Below, one piece after another: positions 1 through 6,611 of a DNA stretch of 10,934 bases (positions are counted from its first letter, which is position 1; each line of letters begins with the position of its first letter). The stretch covers positions 1 to 10,934 of the forward strand of contig DHVT01000016.1 of NCBI GenBank assembly GCA_002412775.1, read 5' to 3'. The translations under genes and the position numbers were made by a program. Source of the DNA: Firmicutes bacterium UBA5201 (GTDB lineage: Bacteria > Bacillota > Clostridia > Peptostreptococcales > Acidaminobacteraceae). The notes under the pieces were generated by a model that was given only the letters and a program-made list of their open reading frames with translations, searched no databases and was not told the DNA's origin.

Positions 1-1334
1 ACGGCAGAAGGCGAATCGGAAAGACTGAAATCCTGAAGAATTTTGTGTCAGATAAGAAGCATATTTATTATTCCGCCATTGAGACGGTGGATAAGCATCA
101 GCTCGAGTTGTTTTCCAAAGCAATACTAAAAGGGACTGAGTTCGAAAAATTCATAAGTACCTTTAATTCATGGGAAGAAGCTTTTGAGTTTCTTGCGAAT
201 CAATCCATAGACCAACGGGTTTTATTGGTGATTGACGAGTTTCCATACATGGTAAACGGAAATCCTTCGATTCCTTCAATTCTTCAAAATATTTGGGACT
301 TCAATCTGAAAGATTCGCAATTAATGCTAATTCTTTGTGGGTCCTCCATGGCTTTTATGGAAAAGGAGTTGTTGTCAGCTAAAAATCCTTTGTATGGCAG
401 ACTCACGGGCACATATAAAGTTGAAGAGCTAACTGTTTATGAAACAGATGAGTTACTTAAGGATGTACCATTCGAAGGTGTTGTTGAGTATTATGGTATA
501 TTTGGTGGAGTGCCACACTATCTTATTCAAATCGATCAGTCGATGTCATTTTTTGAGAATATTGAAAGGATCGCACTGAAAAGGGGATCAATATTATTTA
601 ATGAAGTCGAATTTCTGTTAAGACAGGAACTTAGAGAAGTTATGTCTTATTTCACGGTGATCCAAGCAATTGCCCTAGGCAGCACAACGATCAATGAAAT
701 CGAACAAAAATCGGCGATTGATCGAACAAAATTGACTTATTACCTGAACAATTTGATAGAGCTTGGACTGGTTGAAAAGGAATATCCTGTGAATATGCCG
801 ATTGAACAAATGGCGAAGAGTCGAAAAGGTCTTTACTATCTGAAGGATTCGTATTTCAGATTTTATTTCACTTATATGTTTCCATATATGTCAGAATTGA
901 TTGATTCGGGTACTCATCATATTGTTGAAAGTATCATAAAGCCAGATTTGAATCGTTTTATGGGCAGTGTTTTTGAGAAGGTTTGCAAGCAGTTTATGAC
1001 CAAGCTTAAAGGTGAGGGACATGCCCCATTTTACTTCACAAAGTTGGGTAGGTGGTGGGAAAAGGCTGAAGAGGTTGATATGGTTGCATTCGATCAAGAT
1101 AGGAATTTGCTGATAGGTGAATGTAAATGGACTTCAAGCCCCGTCGGAACTAAAATACTCCATAAGATGATTGATTTGAATATCCAGATTATGCCTGATG
1201 CAAAAGAAACATGGTATTTTATATTTTCTAAATCTGGCTTTGCAAATGATCTAGTAGAAACTTCCAAGACTGATTCTAATATTAAGTTGATTACGCTTGA
1301 TGAAATGGGAAATGAAATGTGGTTCAAGAAATGA
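1..1334 (+). CDS. ATP-binding protein, ATPase_2 plus DUF234 family, 5'-truncated by the window edge
   Basis: The reading frame is open to the left edge. Codons from base 3 read GRRRIGKTEILKNF, a Walker A of the archaeal-type ATPase_2 family, so GTG at 45 is an internal valine codon and the true start lies outside the window, probably only a few tens of residues upstream. Walker B is VIDEF near base 236, followed by a CGSS sensor-like stretch near 337. A winged-helix-like middle part (around 655-790) is followed by the DUF234 region. This ends in a PD-(D/E)XK-like arrangement: Asp at 1077-1079, then E-C-K at 1119-1127. The fragment has 443 residues, close to full length for the family. Its function is not established. 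Members are common accessory genes, often suspected of DNA-linked or defence roles, but that is inference. The gene looks AT-rich compared with comM and dprA. Family assignment is firm; biological role is unknown. Confidence 0.88.
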   Translation, partial: GRRRIGKTEILKNFVSDKKHIYYSAIETVDKHQLELFSKAILKGTEFEKFISTFNSWEEAFEFLANQSIDQRVLLVIDEFPYMVNGNPSIPSILQNIWDFNLKDSQLMLILCGSSMAFMEKELLSAKNPLYGRLTGTYKVEELTVYETDELLKDVPFEGVVEYYGIFGGVPHYLIQIDQSMSFFENIERIALKRGSILFNEVEFLLRQELREVMSYFTVIQAIALGSTTINEIEQKSAIDRTKLTYYLNNLIELGLVEKEYPVNMPIEQMAKSRKGLYYLKDSYFRFYFTYMFPYMSELIDSGTHHIVESIIKPDLNRFMGSVFEKVCKQFMTKLKGEGHAPFYFTKLGRWWEKAEEVDMVAFDQDRNLLIGECKWTSSPVGTKILHKMIDLNIQIMPDAKETWYFIFSKSGFANDLVETSKTDSNIKLITLDEMGNEMWFKK

Positions 1335-1335
1335 A

Positions 1336-1380
1336 GTGAATACTGAAAATATAAGCTGCGCTTATATTTTCCTTAAACAA
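1336..1380. repeat. 45-bp hairpin repeat, copy 1
   Basis: A perfect 12-bp inverted repeat (GAAAATATAAGC at 1345-1356, complement at 1360-1371) has a 3-base loop. With its flanks it matches 2917-2961 at 37 of 45 positions without gaps. It begins two bases after the stop of the first ATPase gene. No U-tract follows the stem, so it is not a standard intrinsic terminator, although it could slow or stabilise the transcript end. Confidence 0.8.
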
Positions 1381-1393
1381 GTTTATCTTTGCA

Positions 1394-1460
1394 CGGTCAA
1401 AGGAATATGACCGAATAAAACCTCGGAAAACAACCGAATGAAAATTGCAAAAGTAACCGA
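1394..1460. promoter_or_regulatory. Operator-like repeat array upstream of the second ATPase gene
   Basis: ACCGA occurs three times at exactly 23-base spacing (1410, 1433, 1456). The first copy is also the right half of an inverted repeat, CGGTCA (1394-1399) and TGACCG (1408-1413). The third copy lies in the spacer of the promoter at 1445-1473. Regular spacing over a promoter is typical of regulator binding sites, but no regulator gene is nearby, so this is inference. Chance is possible given the short unit. Confidence 0.4.
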
Positions 1461-1473
1461 TTGGTTGTATACT
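1445..1473 (+). promoter_or_regulatory. Sigma-A-type promoter for the AAA_14/DUF4143 gene
   Basis: TTGCAA at 1445-1450 and TATACT at 1468-1473 are separated by 17 bases, close to the TTGACA/TATAAT consensus. The predicted transcript start is about 1480, at the ribosome binding site, so the leader would be very short. The gene therefore appears to be transcribed separately from the ATPase gene upstream. Confidence 0.65.
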
Positions 1474-1492
1474 AGTACTGAGGTGATACATA

Positions 1493-2767
1493 ATGAACGA
1501 TAAAAACTATTTGCCAAGAATTATTGATAAAACTGTCGAAAGCCATTTAAAAACGTTCGGTGCCGTATGTATAGAGGGTGCTAAATGGTGTGGCAAAACA
1601 TGGACAGCGAACACCTATAGCAAAAGCAAAATATATCTGGGGGACCCTACTGGAAATTTTCAAAACAAGTCACTAGCCAAATTAGATCCTAAATTAGTCT
1701 TAGAAGGAGACATACCAAAGCTAATTGATGAATGGCAAGAAGTTCCTGAGCTATGGGATGCTGTAAGATTTGAAGTGGATCAAAGAGGTGAAAAGGGTCA
1801 ATTCATATTAACAGGTTCAGCTACCCCGGCTCAAAAAGGTATACTGCATAGTGGTGCAGGTAGAATTTCAACATTAAGAATGAGACCTATGTCTCTGTAC
1901 GAATCAAAAGATTCATCAGGACAGGTTTCACTTGAAGAGATCTGTAATGAAAAATTCAAAAGTATAGTGACTCCGGAGGTAAGCTTAGATAGAATCATAA
2001 ATTTGATCATTAGAGGTGGATGGCCAGGGAGTTTAGATGCTGCCGAGGCGGCAGATACGATCATAGCGAGAGAATATTTGAATGCAATTATCAATCATGA
2101 TATTTATCGACTTGAAGGAATCAACAGGAATACCAGAAAAATGAATTTGCTCCTTAAGTCATTGGCACGAAACGAAAGTACTACTGTATCTATGAATACT
2201 TTGAGAAAAGATATTAAGGAAAAAGACGAAGAGGACTTGGATAATGATACTATTGCATTGTATTTGACTCTATTTGAAAGAATGTTTTTAATTGAAAACC
2301 AGAAAGCCTTTTCTTCAAACATCAGATCATCAACGAGGATAAAGCAATTAGACAAAAGACATTTTGTTGATCCATCACTAGCCGGAGCTTTGCTTAATGT
2401 ATCAAAGGATATGTTAATTAATGATTTGAATACACTTGGTTTTCTATTTGAAGCTTTATGTGAGAGAGATTTACGAATATATGCGGAGTCATTTAATGCA
2501 AAACTATATCACTATCAAGATTATGATGGAAATGAGATTGATTCCGTTATTGAGTTGGTTAATGGAGATTGGGTTGCCATAGAAATAAAACTTGGAAGTA
2601 ATCAAATTGATGAAGCGGCAAATGCCTTGATAAAAATAAGAAATAAAATATTGAATGATGGCGGAAAGCAACCAAAAGTTCTTTGCATAGTCTGCGGTAT
2701 TTGCAAGGCCGCCTATTTAAGGGACGATGGGGTTTACGTAGTGCCGATTACCGCACTAAAAAATTAG
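1493..2767 (+). CDS. ATP-binding protein, AAA_14 plus DUF4143
   Basis: ATG at 1493 has GAGGTGA six bases upstream. The 424-residue product starts with the usual LPRIID lead-in of this family. Walker A is GAKWCGKT (residues 29-36), Walker B is LIDEW (77-81), and LTGS at 106-109 is the sensor-like strand of the AAA_14 domain. The DUF4143 part follows and ends in a PD-(D/E)XK-like set: E320, D350, then E364-I365-K366. Length is normal for the family and no frameshift is seen. Despite a similar plan it is not a paralogue of the upstream ATPase: the P-loop and accessory domains belong to different families. Codon use is AT-rich, with many AGA and ATA codons, unlike comM. Family members are widespread accessory genes of unknown function; nuclease activity is predicted from the motif only. 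It probably has its own promoter, with a REP-like palindrome 11 bases after its stop. Confidence 0.9.
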   Translation: MNDKNYLPRIIDKTVESHLKTFGAVCIEGAKWCGKTWTANTYSKSKIYLGDPTGNFQNKSLAKLDPKLVLEGDIPKLIDEWQEVPELWDAVRFEVDQRGEKGQFILTGSATPAQKGILHSGAGRISTLRMRPMSLYESKDSSGQVSLEEICNEKFKSIVTPEVSLDRIINLIIRGGWPGSLDAAEAADTIIAREYLNAIINHDIYRLEGINRNTRKMNLLLKSLARNESTTVSMNTLRKDIKEKDEEDLDNDTIALYLTLFERMFLIENQKAFSSNIRSSTRIKQLDKRHFVDPSLAGALLNVSKDMLINDLNTLGFLFEALCERDLRIYAESFNAKLYHYQDYDGNEIDSVIELVNGDWVAIEIKLGSNQIDEAANALIKIRNKILNDGGKQPKVLCIVCGICKAAYLRDDGVYVVPITALKN

Positions 2768-2778
2768 GACCGTTTGCG

Positions 2779-2815
2779 AACCGCCATTTGCGTACCTGGT
2801 TCCCAAATGGCGGTT
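2779..2815 (+). repeat. REP-like palindrome, copy 1
   Basis: Two 18-base arms (2779-2796 and 2798-2815) around a single central T pair at 16 of 18 positions. The left arm reads AACCGCCATTTGCGTACC. The right arm carries a variant inner segment, GGTTCCC. It lies 11 bases after the upstream gene's stop. A partial extra unit, ACCGTTTGCG, precedes it at 2769-2778. Read on the opposite strand, copy 2 (3054-3090) matches it at 32 of 37 positions, so the two form an inverted pair. Confidence 0.85.
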
Positions 2816-3053
2816 GGGAAGAAAATGGTGGTGTTCGACCCGCTCTGTGGCTGAAGCTTTAACTGGTTGATAACTGTGGGATGGGATTAATTATGTATGG
2901 TATGAGATTGCTTAAGATGAGCACTGAAAATATAAGCGGAGCTTGTATTTTCCTTTTACAATAAGAAGAAATATTGAGGATCTTTGGATAGGTATGACAT
3001 CGGTGTTGTGGAGGTTCACTCAACCAAAGAATGAAAAAACGATACATACTAGT
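2816..3053. other. Noncoding segment enclosed by inverted REP-like copies 1 and 2
   Basis: These 238 bases contain no convincing gene. The only distinct structure is the second copy of the 45-bp hairpin repeat (2917-2961). A short open frame on the - strand (3095 to 2859) begins with TTG inside the palindrome, lacks a ribosome binding site and resembles no family I know. With its bordering palindromes the segment (2779-3090, 312 bp) has the form of a small non-autonomous element with long terminal inverted repeats. No obvious target-site duplication is seen. Confidence 0.5.
2917..2961. repeat. 45-bp hairpin repeat, copy 2
   Basis: This is the second copy of the element at 1336-1380, in the same orientation, with 37 of 45 positions identical. 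The stem arms are 2926-2937 and 2941-2952, with one change (G at 2945) that still allows a G-U pair in RNA. Most differences fall in the loop and outer flanks, which suggests the stem is conserved. The two copies bracket the whole AAA_14/DUF4143 gene. Confidence 0.8.
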
Positions 3054-3090
3054 TAACGCCATTTGAGAACCAAGTACGCAAACGGCGGTT
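3054..3090 (-). repeat. REP-like palindrome, copy 2 (inverted relative to copy 1)
   Basis: The right arm GTACGCAAACGGCGGTT (3074-3090) matches the family consensus. The left arm has the variant inner segment TTTGAGAACC, equivalent to the variant arm of copy 1. The reverse complement matches copy 1 at 32 of 37 positions. The arms pair less well than in copies 1 and 3, so this copy is partly degenerate. Confidence 0.8.
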
Positions 3091-3113
3091 CTCAATCTAA
3101 AGAATCATAAATG

Positions 3114-3144
3114 AACAAGGCTGAGTGTGGTCTTGTTTTTTTTT
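3114..3144 (+). terminator. Intrinsic terminator upstream of comM
   Basis: AACAAG at 3114-3119 pairs with CTTGTT at 3132-3137, and the stem extends inward by G-U, C-G and U-G pairs around the loop GAGTGT. A run of nine T residues (3136-3144) follows. It would stop + strand readthrough from the upstream ATPase region just before the comM promoter. Confidence 0.75.
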
Positions 3145-3166
3145 GCCCAATTGGATCTGTGAAGAG

Positions 3167-3195
3167 TTGACAAGCTGGAAGAATATGGATATAAT
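3167..3195 (+). promoter_or_regulatory. Perfect-consensus sigma-A promoter for the comM operon
   Basis: TTGACA at 3167-3172, a 17-base spacer and TATAAT at 3190-3195 match the vegetative consensus at every position. Transcription should start near 3202. That makes a TTG start at 3204 unlikely and supports the GTG start at 3231. No clear operator overlaps it, so strong constitutive expression is the simplest reading. Confidence 0.85.
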
Positions 3196-3220
3196 ATCTT
3201 TAATTGTTAAATTATGGAAA

Positions 3221-3225
3221 AGAGG
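3221..3225 (+). promoter_or_regulatory. Ribosome binding site that sets the comM start
   Basis: AGAGG lies five bases before GTG 3231. The longer in-frame start, TTG 3204, sits at the predicted transcript start and would have no leader. The protein from GTG begins MATVVRTVGIEGIEGYP, which fits the usual N-terminus of the YifB/ComM family. Confidence 0.65.
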
Positions 3226-3230
3226 CGGAT

Positions 3231-4766
3231 GTGGCGACTGTTGTAAGAACTGTTGGAATCGAAGGGATTGAAGGATATCCAATTGCTGTTCAGGTGAATG
3301 TGATTGGAGGACCGGCTGTCATGAACATTGTCGGACTCGGTGATCAGGCGGTGAGGGAGGCGAAGGACCGGATTGAGTCGGCGTTCGACCAACTTGGTCT
3401 TAAATTTCCGAAGAAGAAGATCATCGTCAACCTTTCTCCAAGCGATATAAAGAAAAGTGGCACCTACTTCGATTTGCCGATGCTCATTGGTCTCATGCTT
3501 GAATCCGAACAACTTGAACCGATTGACATCGATCTTGATGAAATGGTGTTTATTGGGGAAGTGGGTTTGACAGGAGAACTTGCCCACTTCAAAGGTGTGT
3601 TGCCCATGGTGATCGAAGCGAGACGCAGAGGGTACAAACAGGTGGTTTTACCTAAGGAGAGTCTTATGGAAGCCTCACGTGTGGATGGCATTGAGCTCTT
3701 TGGTTTTTCAACGTTGTATGACGTGGTGGCATGGCTTGAAAGACGGCTCATCTATGAACACACTTTGGAAAAAGTCGACCATATGAGTGAACCATCCAGA
3801 TTCGATTTTATTGATGTGGTGGGTCATGGGCATATGATGAAATACATAACTGCCGCGGCGGCAGGCGCACACAACATGCTGATGATCGGCCCGCCTGGAT
3901 GTGGGAAATCCATGATTGCTAAGAGATTCCCTTCCATTTTGCCGGACCTCACGAAGGATGAGGCGATTGAGGTGATGGCGATTCAAAGCGTCAGCGGTAC
4001 GCTTGGAGAATATAAAGGGAGTTTGACTCGGCCGTTCAGGGCACCCCATTACAACACGTCCCCCAATGCCATCATCGGTGGCGGGACTTACGCTATGCCC
4101 GGTGAAATCTCGCTTGCTCACAACGGGGTGTTGTTTCTGGATGAGTTGCCCGAGTTCTCGAGACAAACTATCGATTCACTAAGGCAACCTCTGGAAGATC
4201 ATGTGGTGACAGTGGCCAGAGTGAAGCAGACCAACACTTATCCGGCCAACTTCATGCTGATTGCCGCCATGAATCCATGCAAGTGTGGACATTGTGGTAC
4301 GGGCGCATGCAAATGTTCGCCAAGTGACGTTCGCAAGTACAGGCAGCGCATTTCCGGACCGATCTATGATCGCATGGACATCCAGAAATATCTGGGGAAA
4401 GTGGACGTGATGAAAAGGGAATCGGATGATGATCGCTTGAGTTCCGCCGCCATAAGGCTTCGCGTGCTGGAAGCCAGACGCATTCAGGAGGTCCGGTTCG
4501 AAGATGTCCCTGGGATTAGGACCAATGCGCAAATGGAGTCGATGCACATCAAATCTTACTGCAAATTGGATGTGGAGTGCGAGGCATTGATGCAAAAGAC
4601 GTATGAAAAGTATCCTTTCAGCGCCAGATCATACAACAAGATCATGAATCTATCCAGAACTTTTGCGGACATGGACGGCGCAAAGGATATCCGCAAATCA
4701 GACGTGGTTTCAGCACTGATGGCACGTGATCTTGATAAAGAGGACGCTTTGAAAATTGGGGATTAA
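3231..4766 (+). CDS. comM: ComM/YifB family AAA+ ATPase (Mg-chelatase-like)
   Basis: The 511-residue product is the usual family length when started at GTG 3231. ComM is a hexameric helicase that drives branch migration during integration of transforming DNA; that is known from proteobacterial members, and the cytoplasmic role here is by homology. Residues 1-185 form the N-terminal Lon-protease-like fold domain typical of YifB. The Mg-chelatase-type AAA+ core follows: Walker A GPPGCGKS (220-227), Walker B LFLDELPEF (301-309), and a cysteine cluster at 350, 352, 355, 360 and 362 after AAMN, which may bind metal. RISGPIYDRMDI (373-384) carries the arginine region. The C-terminal Mg-chelatase lid ends near residue 505. 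dprA follows after 15 bases, so the two are almost certainly cotranscribed from the consensus promoter upstream. No damage is seen. Confidence 0.95.
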   Translation: MATVVRTVGIEGIEGYPIAVQVNVIGGPAVMNIVGLGDQAVREAKDRIESAFDQLGLKFPKKKIIVNLSPSDIKKSGTYFDLPMLIGLMLESEQLEPIDIDLDEMVFIGEVGLTGELAHFKGVLPMVIEARRRGYKQVVLPKESLMEASRVDGIELFGFSTLYDVVAWLERRLIYEHTLEKVDHMSEPSRFDFIDVVGHGHMMKYITAAAAGAHNMLMIGPPGCGKSMIAKRFPSILPDLTKDEAIEVMAIQSVSGTLGEYKGSLTRPFRAPHYNTSPNAIIGGGTYAMPGEISLAHNGVLFLDELPEFSRQTIDSLRQPLEDHVVTVARVKQTNTYPANFMLIAAMNPCKCGHCGTGACKCSPSDVRKYRQRISGPIYDRMDIQKYLGKVDVMKRESDDDRLSSAAIRLRVLEARRIQEVRFEDVPGIRTNAQMESMHIKSYCKLDVECEALMQKTYEKYPFSARSYNKIMNLSRTFADMDGAKDIRKSDVVSALMARDLDKEDALKIGD

Positions 4767-4781
4767 AAGAAGGGAGAGGTT

Positions 4782-5741
4782 ATGGACCAGTCGGTTTATT
4801 GGATATGGCTACAAAATTTGAGAAAAATGCAGGTGGGAGAGAAATTGGAGCTTGTCAGGCGATTTCAGACGCCTTTTGGAGTGTATGAGAATAGGGCAGG
4901 GTTGAAACTTGAGGGAAATCTGGACCACGCCAACAGGATTTTGGAAAGACATGACGCACTTGGAATCGAGATGATCACACCAGACCATGAGCGTTATGAG
5001 TCTGGAATGCCACTTGCCGTCTATTATAAAGGTCACTTGGTGGATGGAAGCTCCATGGCGGTTGTGGGGACCAGGAAGTGCTCTGCCGATGGTTATTATT
5101 ATACAGTCAATGCTGTTGGCAAACTGATTTCAGAGGGTGTGTGCATCAACAGCGGGCTTGCAATCGGTGTGGATGAGCATGCGCACAGGGAAGCGCTGAT
5201 TTCAGGAGGCAAGGTGCAGGCCTTTTTGGCGAACGGTCTGGATGAGTGTTACCCGAAGAAGAACAAATGGATGATGAACCGGATTGCCGAATCGGGCGCT
5301 GTGATCTCTCCATTTGCTGCGGGAATCGCTCCGATGCGGCACAGATTTTTGGAGCGTAATGCCCTGATGGTGGCGATGTCGGATGCTGTGCTGGTTGTGG
5401 AGGCGTCGAAAAAGAGTGGAGCTCTGAATACTGCAATGCACGCAAAAAAGCTGTCAAAACCGATTTGGACCATCAGAGGTCCTGAAGATTCTCCGCGATG
5501 CGAGGGCAACAATCGCTTGCTGTCAGAAGGTGCACTTGAGTACGAGGTCAAACCGTCTTTTCGTCAAGGCAAGGAAAGAGAACTTGTGGAAATATTGAAG
5601 ATCAGTCCGATGTCCACTGAAACACTCAGTAAACTGTCGGGAATCGAATACAACTTTCTGGATATGATGCTTTATGACCTGGAATGCGATTATTGGTTGA
5701 ATTTCAAAGGTGACGGCAAATGGCATTATAATGGGTGGTAG
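4782..5741 (+). CDS. dprA: DNA-processing protein DprA (Smf), divergent
   Basis: ATG 4782 is preceded by AGGGAGAGG. DprA protects incoming single-stranded DNA and loads RecA during natural transformation. The 319-residue protein has an N-terminal SAM-like part (about 1-85), a Rossmann-like DprA domain (about 90-255) and a C-terminal winged helix (about 263-319). Family motifs are visible: VVGTRK (94-99), SGLAIGVD (124-131), NGLDECYP (151-158), VVEASKKSG (205-213) and NNRLLSEGA (243-251). The usual FPxRNR motif is altered to FLERNA (189-194), so the second arginine is missing. The region in and around residues 176-194 is also less conserved than I expect. This may mean relaxed function or a lineage-specific variant. 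In many Bacillota dprA is followed by topA; here a transposase gene starts two bases after its stop. Confidence 0.92.
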   Translation: MDQSVYWIWLQNLRKMQVGEKLELVRRFQTPFGVYENRAGLKLEGNLDHANRILERHDALGIEMITPDHERYESGMPLAVYYKGHLVDGSSMAVVGTRKCSADGYYYTVNAVGKLISEGVCINSGLAIGVDEHAHREALISGGKVQAFLANGLDECYPKKNKWMMNRIAESGAVISPFAAGIAPMRHRFLERNALMVAMSDAVLVVEASKKSGALNTAMHAKKLSKPIWTIRGPEDSPRCEGNNRLLSEGALEYEVKPSFRQGKERELVEILKISPMSTETLSKLSGIEYNFLDMMLYDLECDYWLNFKGDGKWHYNGW

Positions 5742-5743
5742 TG

Positions 5744-6547
5744 ATGGCGAGAAAACCAAGAAATTATTATGAGGGTGGCATATATCACGTGATTCAGAGA
5801 GGGAACAACAAGTCGTACATATTTGATGAGCAGCTCGACAAGGCGATGTTCTGTGAGTTCATTAAGGAGACGATGGCGGAACTGCCCTTTGATCTTCTAT
5901 ACTATGTGCTGATGGACAGCCATTACCATTTGGTCCTGCAAATGAAGGAAGTGTCGATTGGTGATGTGATGCACAAAATCAATATGTCCTACAGTAAATT
6001 CTACAATCAGAAGTACGGACGGTGTGGAACGATATTCGGGTCACGACTGACTTCAATACTGGTGAGGGACGCCCGGCATTTCATGACGTTGATTCCTTAT
6101 GTCGCTTACAACCCCGTCAAAGCCAAGATGGTGAAGCATCCTAGGGATTACAGGTGGAGCGCCCATCTGGAAGTGGTAAGCGCACAGCAATTCATGATCA
6201 ATCGCCAAAGGATGCTTTCTTTTTTTCATAGCGATGATGAGAAAGCGGTGGAGATCTATGAAGGACTCATTGACAATTTGATCAATGGCATTCCGATTAC
6301 CGACAGTGTTGACCAAATCAAGGAGAAGCACCAACAGGTGATGCGCACACTCCTCAGAGAACTGGTGGGCTCTGAGGAGCTTTATCAGAGGGTCTTGTCG
6401 CGCGAACGTTCACACGAGGTCGTCGGCATTAAGAAAAAGTTCATCGAGCTGGCTACCATCAAAGGGTTTGAAACTATTGAAATAGCAACATTATTGAATA
6501 TTGCTCCAAGGACTGTAAGGGAGCATCGTGCGCGTATGAAAAGATGA
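5744..6547 (+). CDS. REP-associated-type HUH tyrosine transposase (Y1_Tnp, RAYT)
   Basis: ATG 5744 is chosen over GTG 5735 because it gives MARKPRNYYEGGIYHVIQRG, the standard N-terminus of this family. GGTGG, inside the end of dprA, serves as ribosome binding site. The gene starts two bases after the dprA stop, so translation is probably coupled. The HUH metal-binding motif is H60-Y61-H62 in DSHYHLVLQ, and the likely catalytic tyrosine is Y119 in PYVAYNPVKA. These enzymes cut and join single-stranded DNA at hairpins; RAYTs are single-copy domesticated relatives of IS200/IS605 transposases tied to REP palindromes. A C-terminal part (about residues 225-267) holds a helix-turn-helix-like stretch, IATLLNIAPRTVREHRARMK. 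The product is 267 residues and intact. A near-perfect palindrome starts 11 bases after its stop. No flanking IS ends typical of an autonomous element were recognised. RAYT rather than ordinary IS200 is inferred from the length, motif style and palindrome context. Confidence 0.85.
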   Translation: MARKPRNYYEGGIYHVIQRGNNKSYIFDEQLDKAMFCEFIKETMAELPFDLLYYVLMDSHYHLVLQMKEVSIGDVMHKINMSYSKFYNQKYGRCGTIFGSRLTSILVRDARHFMTLIPYVAYNPVKAKMVKHPRDYRWSAHLEVVSAQQFMINRQRMLSFFHSDDEKAVEIYEGLIDNLINGIPITDSVDQIKEKHQQVMRTLLRELVGSEELYQRVLSRERSHEVVGIKKKFIELATIKGFETIEIATLLNIAPRTVREHRARMKR

Positions 6548-6558
6548 GGCGCTGCTGA

Positions 6559-6593
6559 ACCGCCGTTTGCGTACCTGGTACGCAAACGGCGGT
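6559..6593 (+). repeat. REP-like palindrome, copy 3 (best copy)
   Basis: Perfect 17-base arms (6559-6575 and 6577-6593) surround one central T; the left arm is ACCGCCGTTTGCGTACC. Compared with copy 1, one stem pair has changed from A-T to G-C on both sides, a compensatory difference that suggests selection on pairing. The copy lies between the convergent transposase and yoeB genes, where it may also act as a two-way transcription stop. No U-tract is present. Confidence 0.9.
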
Positions 6594-6611
6594 AGTGGGG
6601 TGCAGTCAAAT

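Noticed and set aside
45..47. GTG as the start of the first ATPase gene
   Set aside because: The frame continues upstream to the window edge and encodes the Walker A GRRRIGKT, so this codon is internal.
1336..1380. Intrinsic terminator of the first ATPase gene
   Set aside because: The stem is AT-rich and is followed by CTTAAAC rather than a U-tract, and the same element occurs elsewhere as a repeat.
2779..3090. CRISPR array
   Set aside because: The repeats are palindromic, only two in this stretch, inverted to each other and far apart; there are no regular spacers and no cas genes.
2859..3095. 78-codon open frame on the - strand between the ATPase and comM genes
   Set aside because: It starts with TTG inside a palindrome copy, runs through the 45-bp repeat, lacks a ribosome binding site and has no recognisable similarity.
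3204..3206. TTG start for comM
   Set aside because: It coincides with the predicted transcript start of the consensus promoter and has no ribosome binding site; GTG 3231 has one and fits the family N-terminus.
3708..4166. 152-codon open frame on the - strand inside comM
   Set aside because: It lies opposite strongly conserved AAA+ coding sequence, has no recognisable domain and is best read as a shadow frame.
5744..6593. Complete IS200/IS605 insertion sequence
   Set aside because: No matching left-end hairpin lies upstream because the gene directly abuts dprA; no tnpB is present; a RAYT reading fits better.
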